A DNA stretch of 64,000 nt, taken from Saccharospirillum salsuginis. GTDB taxonomy: Bacteria; Pseudomonadota; Gammaproteobacteria; Pseudomonadales; Natronospirillaceae. Below the pieces are notes generated by a model. The model had not been told where the DNA came from. It was given only the letters and a program-made list of their open reading frames with translations, and searched no databases. The position numbers were made by a program, and so were the translations under genes. Positions 1-7,686 of this stretch are shown here, piece after piece (the stretch's first letter is position 1; each line of letters opens with the position of its first letter). The stretch is from positions 62,001-126,000 of the forward strand of contig NZ_BMXR01000011.1 of assembly GCF_014651855.1 (NCBI RefSeq), read 5' to 3'.

Positions 1-1
1 G

Positions 2-172
2 TTATCGCAACAGCGAGTAAGTGATACCGGCACTCCCCGCACGGGGAAGGCGATGTTTGATGTGGAGCCGCGGGAGGATAAACCGGAGCATCCCGGGACG
101 AGTGAATCGGAAATCGCCACGGAGCCATCGGAAGGCGACGGGCAGGAATTAAAACCCATCGAGTTTCGATGA
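2..172 (+). CDS. C-terminal end of an unidentified protein (5' truncated by window)
   Basis: An open frame enters from the left edge and ends at TGA 170-172, giving the last 56 residues of a protein. The tail is hydrophilic and rich in Glu, Pro, Ser and Gly, ending in LKPIEFR, which looks like a flexible acidic C-terminus rather than a folded domain. I do not recognise a family. It is called coding because the frame is open from the edge and the next 400 bp hold only repeats. Chance openness over 56 codons is possible in GC-rich DNA, so confidence is moderate. Confidence 0.45.
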   Translation, partial: LSQQRVSDTGTPRTGKAMFDVEPREDKPEHPGTSESEIATEPSEGDGQELKPIEFR

Positions 173-186
173 GGGATTGTTGTTTC

Positions 187-313
187 GTAGGGTGGGCACG
201 GCCCACCATGTTGTAACAACCACCCAAAGGTGATTCGTCAATATCGGTGGAACAGGGCGGTGTTTGCAACCGGTGGTGGAACCGCACACATTGGTGGGCG
301 GTGCCCACCCTAC
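187..313. repeat. Repeat family A, inverted pair, copy 1
   Basis: The left arm (187-208) begins GTAGGGTGGGCAC and the right arm (292-313) is its near reverse complement ending GTGCCCACCCTAC. Each arm is itself palindromic (GGTGGGC/GCCCACC). A second pair lies at 53835-53944. Repeats starting GTAGGGTGGGCA are, from memory, common between genes in many proteobacteria and cyanobacteria. No gene is visible between 173 and 592 apart from this and the family C copy. Confidence 0.85.
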
Positions 314-358
314 CGGCGAAACTACGGAGTTGGGTAATATTGGTTGGCAACCAGTACA

Positions 359-503
359 GCGCTGGAGGCGGGTGATGCTCTGGAGGGGACATCTGAGCCA
401 AGGACTGGTGCGCCAGCCCGGGTCGAAGTTAAGCCTACAAGGATGTATCTACGGCGGCCGAAACGTCGGACCGCCCCGGAAGAGCATCACCCGTCTCCAG
501 CGC
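359..503 (+). repeat. Repeat family C, copy 1 (divergent core)
   Basis: The outer arms 359-388 and 474-503 pair over about 30 bp with a few mismatches. The interior holds the conserved segment GTTAAGCC followed by TACAAGGATGTA (436-447), a small hairpin with GGA in its loop, then CTACGGCG. The stretch before and after the conserved segment differs from the other copies, so this is the most diverged member. It lies 90 bp upstream of the S51 peptidase start, with the GGA-bearing strand in the same sense as that gene. Confidence 0.8.
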
Positions 504-592
504 GGACCTCAACCACCAAGCCTTGAACAAACCACCGAAACTTGGCATAAAGGCACGCACCAATCCAAGGACTCAGAAAGAAGGAAGCAGTC

Positions 593-1282
593 ATGCCCAT
601 CGTAGCCATCGGCGGCGGAGAAATCGCAGAAGGTCAGACCTTCAACATCGACCAGTTCATCGTCAGCCACACCCACAAACCCCAACCCCGCGCCCTGTTC
701 ATCCCGACGGCCAGCAACGACGCTCCCGGGTACATCGAAACCTTCCACCGCGTCTACGGCCAGGAACTCGGCTGCGACGCCCGCGCCCTCACCCTGACCG
801 ACGCACCCGAGGACGCCGACATTGCCGAAGCCATCGACTGGGCCGACCTCATTTACGTCGGCGGCGGCAACACCCGCAAAATGATCGAGCTGTGGCGCGA
901 GCGCGGCGTCGACCGCCTGCTGCAACAGGCGTTCGACGCCGACAAAATGCTGTGTGGCCTCAGCGCCGGCGCCATCTGCTGGTTCGAAGCCGGCTTCAGC
1001 GACTCCGACAGTTTCGACGCCGACGGTGACTGGCAGTTCACCCGGGTCGACGGCCTCGGCTTCGTCCCCGGCCTGTTCTGCCCGCATCTCGACAGCGAAC
1101 AGCGCACCCTGCCGTTGCTCAACCACCTCGCCGCCGACCCGATCCCGGCGCTCGCCGCCACCGACCTGGCCGCCGTTGTCGTCAACGACGGACAATTGTC
1201 CGTACTGGCCGACCGGCCCGGCGCCGCCGTCTACCGCATCGAACCCGACGGCGATCGGCTCGGCTGGTCCGTGCTCGACTGA
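593..1282 (+). CDS. Peptidase E-like S51 family serine peptidase
   Basis: A 229-residue cytoplasmic protein of peptidase family S51 (dipeptidase E / cyanophycinase fold). The nucleophile elbow GLSAGA places the catalytic serine at Ser124, and CPHLDSE supplies the expected histidine at His165. The VGGGNT segment near residue 90 is also typical of the family. PepE hydrolyses aspartyl dipeptides; the related cyanophycinases act on beta-aspartyl-arginine. Nothing here decides between the two, though the length favours PepE. The ATG follows a GAAGGAAG ribosome site. It appears monocistronic, with repeats upstream and a MITE-like element 16 bp downstream. Confidence 0.8.
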   Translation: MPIVAIGGGEIAEGQTFNIDQFIVSHTHKPQPRALFIPTASNDAPGYIETFHRVYGQELGCDARALTLTDAPEDADIAEAIDWADLIYVGGGNTRKMIELWRERGVDRLLQQAFDADKMLCGLSAGAICWFEAGFSDSDSFDADGDWQFTRVDGLGFVPGLFCPHLDSEQRTLPLLNHLAADPIPALAATDLAAVVVNDGQLSVLADRPGAAVYRIEPDGDRLGWSVLD

Positions 1283-1297
1283 CTGCGGACATGGCCC

Positions 1298-1461
1298 CTA
1301 GTGGGCCAAGCGGTAAATTAGGTAACAGTTCGCTTCGCCAAAGCACGTGGAACCGCGTTGGAAAAACTTGAAATGCAGCAAGCATTCCTGCGTTTTTCCG
1401 CCTTGTTCCACGCACTTTGACTGTGCTCCTTTGTCACCGAATTTACCGCTTGGCCCACTAG
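1298..1461. mobile_element. MITE-like element with perfect 22-bp terminal inverted repeats
   Basis: The 22-bp ends (1298-1319 and 1440-1461) are perfect reverse complements starting CTAGTGGGCCAAGCGG. The interior continues as an imperfect hairpin, for example GGAAAAA near 1359 pairing with TTTTTCC near 1393 and GGAAC with GTTCC. The 164-bp length and absence of a plausible gene fit a miniature inverted-repeat element. CTAG at each edge could be part of the repeat or a 4-bp target duplication of the YTAR type used by IS5-group elements; because CTAG is self-complementary the sequence cannot tell these apart. Only one copy is in the window. Confidence 0.75.
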
Positions 1462-1513
1462 CGTCGATTGTCGTCTATAGTACGGGCTGTAATTCGACGC
1501 GAGAGAGGCAGTC

Positions 1514-2197
1514 ATGCGCCGTTTGAAAACCGGGCTGTTGGGGCTCTTGGGGGGTGTCTGGATCGGTGGCGCGGCACAGGCCGCGACCCTGCCCGGCCTC
1601 ACACTGGTGGACCTTCAGGGCCAGCCCGTCAGCGAGGCCGTTCTGGTGCTGGAGGGCGCCGAGACGACCGCTCCCGAAGGCGAGCCCGGCGAGGCCATCG
1701 TCGACCAGGTGGATCTCGAATTCGTGCCGCGCGTGGCCGTCGTTCGCGCCGGCACCCGGGTGCGATTCCCCAACAGCGACGACACCCGCCACCACGTCTA
1801 CTCCTTCTCCCCGGCCAAGACGTTCGAACTGCAACTCTACCAGGGCAACGAAGCGCCGCCGGTCGAATTCGACCAGTCCGGCCTGGTGGTGCTCGGGTGC
1901 AACATCCACGACTCGATGCGCGGCTACATCTATGTCGTCGACAGCCAGATCTACGGCGTCTCCGATGCCCAGGGGCGGATCACGCTGCCCGCCTACAGTG
2001 AGGGCAGCGCCGACCGGGTGACCCTCTGGCATCCGGACATGAAACAGAGCATGTCGCTGTCGTTGTCGGACCTGCGACAGGCCGGCGGCGAGACGCTCGA
2101 AATCCAATTGCCGTTCACTCTGCCCGAAACGGAACCTGAACCGGAAGGCTCGGGTCTGCGTAACAGGTTGCAGAGGTACAAGAACAATGGCGATTAG
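1514..2197 (+). CDS. Periplasmic cupredoxin-like protein
   Basis: A 227-residue exported protein with a signal peptide (residues 1 to about 23, ending AAQA). The central domain has the plastocyanin-like pattern FPNSDDTRHHVYSF followed by GCNIHDSM, offering His93 or His94, Cys129, His132 and Met135 as type-1 copper ligands. Homologues are often labelled methylamine utilization proteins, although there is no methylamine pathway here. The C-terminus is acidic and disordered. The gene overlaps the following GGDEF-EAL gene by 11 bp, which overlaps the DUF3034 gene in turn, so the three form a translationally coupled operon. A role in copper or redox sensing feeding the signalling protein is only a guess. 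Confidence 0.75.
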   Translation: MRRLKTGLLGLLGGVWIGGAAQAATLPGLTLVDLQGQPVSEAVLVLEGAETTAPEGEPGEAIVDQVDLEFVPRVAVVRAGTRVRFPNSDDTRHHVYSFSPAKTFELQLYQGNEAPPVEFDQSGLVVLGCNIHDSMRGYIYVVDSQIYGVSDAQGRITLPAYSEGSADRVTLWHPDMKQSMSLSLSDLRQAGGETLEIQLPFTLPETEPEPEGSGLRNRLQRYKNNGD

Positions 2198-4526
2198 CTT
2201 TCGGACCAGCCTGCTGCTGATCTTCATCAGCCTGCTCGGGCTGACACTGGCGACCACCATCTGGGCGGTGATGCGCGCCACCGATGCCAATGCGCGCGCG
2301 AATGCCGCCCGGGAGCTGGAGGTGGCCGAGCGCGTGTTCGAAACCCTGCTCGATGAAAACAGCCGCCAACTGACCGATCGCGCCACCCTGCTCGCCGAGG
2401 ACTTCGCCTTCCGCCAGGCCATCGCCACCAACGAGGAAAATACCATCATCAGTGTGCTCGCCAACCACGGTGAGCGCATCGGCGCCGATCTGATCATCAT
2501 GCTAGACCCGAGCGGCGATGTCCGCATCAGCACCCACGCCATCGGAGAGGATGTCGACAGCCTGCGTCAACACATTCGCACCGGCCAGTCGGCGTTCAGT
2601 GAACTGACCATCACCGAAGGCCAGCCCTATCAACTGGTGATGGTGCCGGTCGAGGCGCCGGACCTGATCGCCTGGGTCGGCATGGGCTTCGTCATGGATT
2701 CCGAGCTGATGAACGGGTTTCGCGACATCACCAAGGCCGAAGTCACGATGTTGTACCGGGATGACAACAGCGGCGCCATTCGCACCCTCAGTACCCTGAA
2801 CGACAACCCCTTGTCGGTCCCCGCGCTCAGCGGGCGTTTCGCGTCTGCGTTGAACGTTGCCGCCAACCGACTGCGCAACGATGGCTGGCTCAGTCGCCAG
2901 AGCACCCTGATCAACAGCGCCGACCAGCAACTGGGCATCCTGATGTCGGTGTCGTTGCAGGAAGCGCTTGCGGCCTACACCAATCTGCGCACCCAGATGC
3001 TGGGCATCGCCGCCCTGGCCCTGGTGCTGGCCGCCGTGGCGACGGCGTTGATCGCACGCGGTATCACGCAACCGATCGATACCCTGGTGCGCGCGGCCCG
3101 GCGCATCGCTTCGGGCGATTACCGGCAACCGGTCGAACTGGATCGTAAAAACGAATTCGGTGTCCTAGGCGATACGCTGAACAGCATGCAGGACGCCATT
3201 CAGGACCGCGAACGGCACATCGCCTACCAGGCTCAGCACGACATCCTGACCGGCCTGCCCAACCGCGATCGCATGGCCACGCTGATGAACGAGCGCCTGA
3301 GCTCGGCGCCGGACGAACCCTTCGGCGTGTTGCTGATGCAGATCAGCAATTTCGATGCCCTGAGCGATGTCTATGGCGTCTCGGTCATGGACCGGGTGCT
3401 GCAACAGGCCGCCGAAAGGCTAACCCGGAACCGCCGGTCGGACGACCGCATCGGCCGGGTCGGCACCGATGAATTCCTGATCCTCGCCGAGCACCTGTCG
3501 CCGGCCCAATGCCGGGCCGTGGTGCATCAATACCAGTTGGGGTTCGAAGCGCCGTTTCATTGCGACGCCATCGAGATCAAGGCCGAGACCCGCATCGGCG
3601 TCGTGCACTGCCCGGAGCATGCCGATACCTACGAGGACATCCTGCGTCGGGCCCACATCGCCCTGAACGATGCCCGACACCATAGCCTCGCGTTCGCCTT
3701 GTACGAGATCGGCCGCGACGAGGTGCACCTGCGCAAGATCACCGTGACCCACCGCTTGCAGCAGGCCATCCTGAACGGCGGTTTCGAATTGCTGTTCCAG
3801 CCGCAGTACGACCTGCGCGCGGGGCGCATTCATTCCGCCGAAGCCCTGATTCGTTGGCAGGACCCGGAACTCGGCCGCATGTTTCCGGACGAGTTCATTC
3901 CGCTGGCCGAACAATCCGGCGATATCACCCTGATCACCGACTGGGTCCTGAACGAGGCGCTGCGCCAAATGGCCGCCTGGCAGGCGGACGGTCACGATCT
4001 CGGCGTCAGCATCAACCTGTCCGCCAGGGACGTGTTACAGGACGACTTTATCGACGGACTGATCGCCCGCCTGCGGCACGACGACATCCGCCGCGACGCC
4101 CTGATGTTCGAGATCACCGAGAGCGCCGTCATGGCCGACCCGGAACACGCGCTGCGCAACCTCCAGCGGTTGTACGACGCCGGCGTCAGCCTCGCCATGG
4201 ACGATTTCGGCACCGGCTTTTCGTCCCTGTCGCAACTCAAGTCCATGCCCGTCCACGAGCTCAAGATCGACAAATCCTTCGTACTCAGGCTCGACGAGGA
4301 CCGGGACGATCAGCGCATCGTGCGCTCCACCATCGAGATGGCGCATCACCTCGGCCTCAGTGTCATCGCCGAGGGCGTCGAGAACCGGGCCTCCCTGGCC
4401 CTGTTGTACGATATGGGTTGCGACGCCATCCAGGGCTACTACCTGAGCAAACCCAAAACCGCCAGCGAGCTGCGCGAGTGGCTGGCCACATTCGACCAAC
4501 ATCGGCTGGAGTCCCTGCATGCCTGA
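2187..4526 (+). CDS. Membrane GGDEF-EAL cyclic-di-GMP protein, probable phosphodiesterase
   Basis: A 779-residue inner-membrane protein. Order: membrane segment (about 7-27), periplasmic sensor region (30-268), second membrane segment (271-292), HAMP (292-345), GGDEF (345-505) and EAL (525-770). The GGDEF motif reads GTDEF (426-430) and the metal-binding region reads SNFDALSD, so cyclase activity is doubtful; RSDD just before it fits the RxxD inhibitory site. The EAL domain keeps EALIRW (552-557), EITES, DDFGTGFSS, KIDKSF, EGVEN and QGYYLSKP, so it should hydrolyse cyclic di-GMP. The periplasmic domain may read a signal from the cupredoxin encoded just upstream. Confidence 0.9.
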   Translation: MAISFRTSLLLIFISLLGLTLATTIWAVMRATDANARANAARELEVAERVFETLLDENSRQLTDRATLLAEDFAFRQAIATNEENTIISVLANHGERIGADLIIMLDPSGDVRISTHAIGEDVDSLRQHIRTGQSAFSELTITEGQPYQLVMVPVEAPDLIAWVGMGFVMDSELMNGFRDITKAEVTMLYRDDNSGAIRTLSTLNDNPLSVPALSGRFASALNVAANRLRNDGWLSRQSTLINSADQQLGILMSVSLQEALAAYTNLRTQMLGIAALALVLAAVATALIARGITQPIDTLVRAARRIASGDYRQPVELDRKNEFGVLGDTLNSMQDAIQDRERHIAYQAQHDILTGLPNRDRMATLMNERLSSAPDEPFGVLLMQISNFDALSDVYGVSVMDRVLQQAAERLTRNRRSDDRIGRVGTDEFLILAEHLSPAQCRAVVHQYQLGFEAPFHCDAIEIKAETRIGVVHCPEHADTYEDILRRAHIALNDARHHSLAFALYEIGRDEVHLRKITVTHRLQQAILNGGFELLFQPQYDLRAGRIHSAEALIRWQDPELGRMFPDEFIPLAEQSGDITLITDWVLNEALRQMAAWQADGHDLGVSINLSARDVLQDDFIDGLIARLRHDDIRRDALMFEITESAVMADPEHALRNLQRLYDAGVSLAMDDFGTGFSSLSQLKSMPVHELKIDKSFVLRLDEDRDDQRIVRSTIEMAHHLGLSVIAEGVENRASLALLYDMGCDAIQGYYLSKPKTASELREWLATFDQHRLESLHA

Positions 4527-5364
4527 CCGGAAAACACGGCTGGTGACCTTGATGCTGACCGGCCTGCTCGCCGGCCCCGCGTTCGGGGCCAGTAAAATCC
4601 TCGCCACCTCCGGTGCCGGCTCGATCGAAGGCGCCGCCGGCGGCGGCCTGGTGCCCTGGGCCGTCATCGGCGGCTACGGTTCCGACGGTGAATGGGGGGC
4701 GGCCGCCAGTCTCGGTCGGGTCGATGTCGACGACTTCCGACTCGGTACGGCCAGCGTCCTGGCCGGCGTGCACGATCGCCTCGAAGTCAGCTTCGCCCAG
4801 CAAACGCTCCAGGTCGAGCCGCTCGACGCCGTCATCGAACAACACGTCTACGGCGTCAAGACGCGCGTCGCCGGTCACCTGATCTACGGCCGACTGCCGC
4901 AACTCAGCTTCGGCCTGCAGCACAAGGTCAACCAGAACCCGGCCATCGCCACCGACGTTCTCGGCGCGAACAGTGCCAGCGGCACCGATACCTACATCGC
5001 CGCCTCCAAGCTTTATCTGCACGCCCTGTTCGAACGAGACCTCCTGCTCAACGGCACCCTGCGCTACACCGACGCCAACCAGACCGGCCTGCTGGGGTTC
5101 GGCAACAGCGGCGGGGAGGACCCGCAACTGGTCGGCGAGGCCAGTGTCGGCCTGTTCCTCAACCCGAACTGGGCCATCGGTGCCGAATACCGGCAGAAAC
5201 CGGACCGGCTGGACGCGGTCGACGAAGACGCCTGGCGCGACGTGTTCGTCGCCTGGTTCCCGAACAAGCGGGTATCCGTGGTCGGGGCCTATGCCGATTT
5301 GGGGTCGATTGCGCTTTGGGACGATCAGCAGGGGTGGTATCTGTCGGTGCAGATCACGAATTAG
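4519..5364 (+). CDS. DUF3034 family exported protein
   Basis: A 281-residue protein with a signal peptide (about 1-23, ending AFGA) and alternating amphipathic strands that suggest an outer-membrane beta-barrel. It matches DUF3034 proteins, whose function is unknown. The start codon lies inside the end of the GGDEF-EAL gene (8-bp overlap), and the same trio with a cupredoxin is, from memory, found in other gammaproteobacteria. This argues for one functional unit linking the outer membrane, a periplasmic copper-type protein and cyclic di-GMP. Family B repeat DNA follows 10 bp after the stop. Confidence 0.7.
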   Translation: MPDRKTRLVTLMLTGLLAGPAFGASKILATSGAGSIEGAAGGGLVPWAVIGGYGSDGEWGAAASLGRVDVDDFRLGTASVLAGVHDRLEVSFAQQTLQVEPLDAVIEQHVYGVKTRVAGHLIYGRLPQLSFGLQHKVNQNPAIATDVLGANSASGTDTYIAASKLYLHALFERDLLLNGTLRYTDANQTGLLGFGNSGGEDPQLVGEASVGLFLNPNWAIGAEYRQKPDRLDAVDEDAWRDVFVAWFPNKRVSVVGAYADLGSIALWDDQQGWYLSVQITN

Positions 5365-5374
5365 GCTCGAAACC

Positions 5375-5492
5375 GTAGGGCGGAAGAGCGAAGCGATATC
5401 CGCCGAAAGACGCGACCTGTGGTTTACCCAGCGCCACCGTATGCAGCGGCAGATATCGCTTCGCCCGAGATGTCGGACCACTTCTGCCCTAC
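5375..5492. repeat. Repeat family B, inverted pair, copy 1
   Basis: The left arm starts GTAGGGCGGAAGAGCGAAG and the right arm (about 5448-5492) ends CCACTTCTGCCCTAC, with GATATC near the inner end of each arm. Two further copies are at 14497-14604 and 36839-36966. The GTAGGGCGGA-type repeat is, from memory, widespread in proteobacterial intergenic DNA. It fills the gap between the DUF3034 and globin genes. Confidence 0.85.
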
Positions 5493-5526
5493 ACCTATTC
5501 ACACCCATCGCCAAGCAGGAGTCATC

Positions 5527-5982
5527 ATGACCAGACTCATAACCATCCTGATCGCCACCACACTCCTGGCCGCCTGTTCCACCCAGCCAACGGAACCGGA
5601 CACCACCCTCTACAACCGCCTCGGCGGCCAAGCCGGCATCACCACCATCGTCGACAACCTGTTGTTCGAGATCGGTGGCAACGAAACCCTGATCGGTTTT
5701 TTCGCCGACACCGACATCGACCGCTTTCGCGAAAAACTCATCGAACAACTGTGCGAGGTCAGCGACGGCCCTTGCGAGTACACCGGTGACAGCATGGCGC
5801 AAGTCCACGCCGATATGGACATCGACAACCGTCATTTCGACGCCCTGGTCACCGACCTGATCACGGCCATGACCGAGGCCGGGGTGCCCACCGGCGCGCA
5901 AAACGATCTGCTCGCCCGATTGGTGCCGATGCACGACGAAGTCATCCATGCCGAGGAGCATCTGAACGGCGACGAACGCTGA
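5527..5982 (+). CDS. Truncated hemoglobin (group I type) with a lipoprotein signal
   Basis: A 151-residue protein: a lipoprotein signal peptide with lipobox LAAC (Cys17), then a small globin domain (27-145). The family pattern YNRLGGQAGI is at the start of the globin, and QVHADMDI supplies the probable proximal heme ligand His94, followed by HFDALV. The ATG at 5527 is preceded by GCAGGAG. Group I truncated hemoglobins bind oxygen or nitric oxide and are usually cytoplasmic. Attachment to a membrane outside the cytoplasm would be unusual but is what the sequence predicts. No partner reductase is adjacent. Confidence 0.8.
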   Translation: MTRLITILIATTLLAACSTQPTEPDTTLYNRLGGQAGITTIVDNLLFEIGGNETLIGFFADTDIDRFREKLIEQLCEVSDGPCEYTGDSMAQVHADMDIDNRHFDALVTDLITAMTEAGVPTGAQNDLLARLVPMHDEVIHAEEHLNGDER

Positions 5983-6020
5983 AACCGGTGGAGAACCGCC
6001 GTCGAAGCGACTAAGGTTAG

Positions 6021-6036
6021 TGTGACAGCCATCACA
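6021..6036 (+). promoter_or_regulatory. CRP/Vfr-type site before the HDOD gene
   Basis: TGTGACAGCCATCACA is a perfect match to TGTGA-N6-TCACA. Its centre is about 27 bp upstream of the GTG start at 6056, so it probably sits at or downstream of the promoter and could repress, unless transcription starts very close to the gene. Confidence 0.65.
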
Positions 6037-6055
6037 TAACACGAGGGACCCTCCC

Positions 6056-7468
6056 GTGGCCGAAGTCCGTGGACTCAGCGCTTGGATGAAAGTCATCGGC
6101 AAACTGGAACTGCCCTCCCTGAACTCCGTCGTGAAAGCCATTTGCGACCTCAGTGACGACGATGACAGCAGCGCGGACGATCTCACCCAGATCATCCTGC
6201 GCGATGCCGACCTCACCTCCCAGGTGCTCAAGGTCGCCAACTCCGTTCATTACAACCGGTCGTACACGCCGATCAAGACCGTCTCCCGGGCCATTGTCCA
6301 GATCGGGTACATCGACCTGCGCAACATCGCCCTGGCTTCGACCCTGATCGACGGTTTCCTCGGCGGCAAGCCAAAGGAGCTGCTGATCCAGCGTCTGGCC
6401 ATGTCCTTTCACGCCGCCGTCCAGGCCCGGGCCATCGCCCGCCGCTTGAACGGCAACGACCACGAGGAAGTCTTCATCGCCGCACTGCTGAGCAATGTCG
6501 CCGAACTGGCGCTACTCGCCACCGGTCGGCCGGCGGCGGAACACTTCGTGATGCAGCGCGACGAACGCCCTCAGGATGAACACTCGCTGGCGCTGGAACA
6601 CCTGGGGGTCGGCATCACCACGCTGAACAAGGCGCTGATCAAGGAATGGGGGCTGGGCGATCTGGTCATGAAGGCCGCCGAAGGTCACACGGCGCCGGGC
6701 GGCCGGGTTCTGGCGGTCAATCTGGGGGTGTCGATCAGCCAGAACATCATGAAGGGCATGAACCACCCCGACATGCGCAAGCTGTGTCAGGACGTGGGCC
6801 AGCTGACCGATCAGCCGGTCAACCAGGTGCGCGAGAACATTCTGCTGATGGCCGAGGAAGCCTCGGCCGTCGCCGCCACCTACGGTGCCGACCGTCTGTT
6901 GCCGGCCTTGCCGGACCGGGACAGCATCGAGCGGGCCGACGGAGCACCGGAAAAGACCGACTACGATTTCCAGCGCTACATGAACCGGATGAGCCAGATG
7001 ATGATGGAAGGGTTCGACGCCGCCGACATCATGCAACTGGCTGTCCAGGCCGTCTATCGCGGGTCCGGCGTGGCCCGTGTCTGCATCAACCTGATGTCGC
7101 TGAAGGAAAAGCGCATGGAACCGGCGTACGTCGCCGGCGAAGGCGCGCGCGAATGGCGCGCTACACTGAAACTGGACCTGAACCGGCTGCACAAGGAAGA
7201 AACCCTGCACGACTTCCTGCGGCACCAGGAACCGACCTGGTACAGCCAACAGCAGAGTACCGGTGCGACCGGCGTGTTGGCCGGGGTCGCCCGCGGCGGA
7301 GACAGCATGCTGGCTCCGGTCCGGGCACGCGACCGTCTGGTCGGCGTTTTCTACGCCGATGCCAACGGCAGCGCCCTGACCGCCCGACAGTTCGAGGAGT
7401 TTCAGCTGGCCGCCAACCAGCTCAACATGTACCTCAGGTTTTACACCCAGAAGAGCGGCAAAGCCTGA
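6056..7468 (+). CDS. HDOD-domain signalling protein with GAF-like C-terminus
   Basis: A 470-residue cytoplasmic protein. The N-terminal 210 residues form an HDOD domain (LPSLNSVVKAICDL, then ILRDADLTSQVLKVANS), an HD-related fold that lacks the catalytic HD pair and serves as a regulatory scaffold. The C-terminal third (about 300-465) looks GAF-like. HDOD proteins affect motility, biofilm and stress signalling in several gammaproteobacteria; the specific role here is unknown. The GTG start at 6056 is preceded by GAGGG eight bases away. A CRP-type palindrome lies just upstream. The 218 bp that follow hold no feature I can support. Confidence 0.8.
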   Translation: MAEVRGLSAWMKVIGKLELPSLNSVVKAICDLSDDDDSSADDLTQIILRDADLTSQVLKVANSVHYNRSYTPIKTVSRAIVQIGYIDLRNIALASTLIDGFLGGKPKELLIQRLAMSFHAAVQARAIARRLNGNDHEEVFIAALLSNVAELALLATGRPAAEHFVMQRDERPQDEHSLALEHLGVGITTLNKALIKEWGLGDLVMKAAEGHTAPGGRVLAVNLGVSISQNIMKGMNHPDMRKLCQDVGQLTDQPVNQVRENILLMAEEASAVAATYGADRLLPALPDRDSIERADGAPEKTDYDFQRYMNRMSQMMMEGFDAADIMQLAVQAVYRGSGVARVCINLMSLKEKRMEPAYVAGEGAREWRATLKLDLNRLHKEETLHDFLRHQEPTWYSQQQSTGATGVLAGVARGGDSMLAPVRARDRLVGVFYADANGSALTARQFEEFQLAANQLNMYLRFYTQKSGKA

Positions 7469-7686
7469 GGTTTGTCGATTTGGCATGAAACGGCGGAAAC
7501 CCGGCTTCTATGGGTGGATTCAACCAATATCGCGAGCACAAAAGCCGAATTTTGGCCCTGATGGCCTGACCTTCGGACGTACCATGACTCCAGCAGTATC
7601 CAAACAGAACTCTAAACTGCCGTTAAAACAGGCCGTCGTCGTGTGCCCCCGATCACCGATGGCGAAGCACTGTTGGAGGAATACCC

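Noticed and set aside
1475..2542. 355-codon minus-strand frame over the cupredoxin gene
   Set aside because: Runs across two real coupled genes and into the region before them; no family resemblance.
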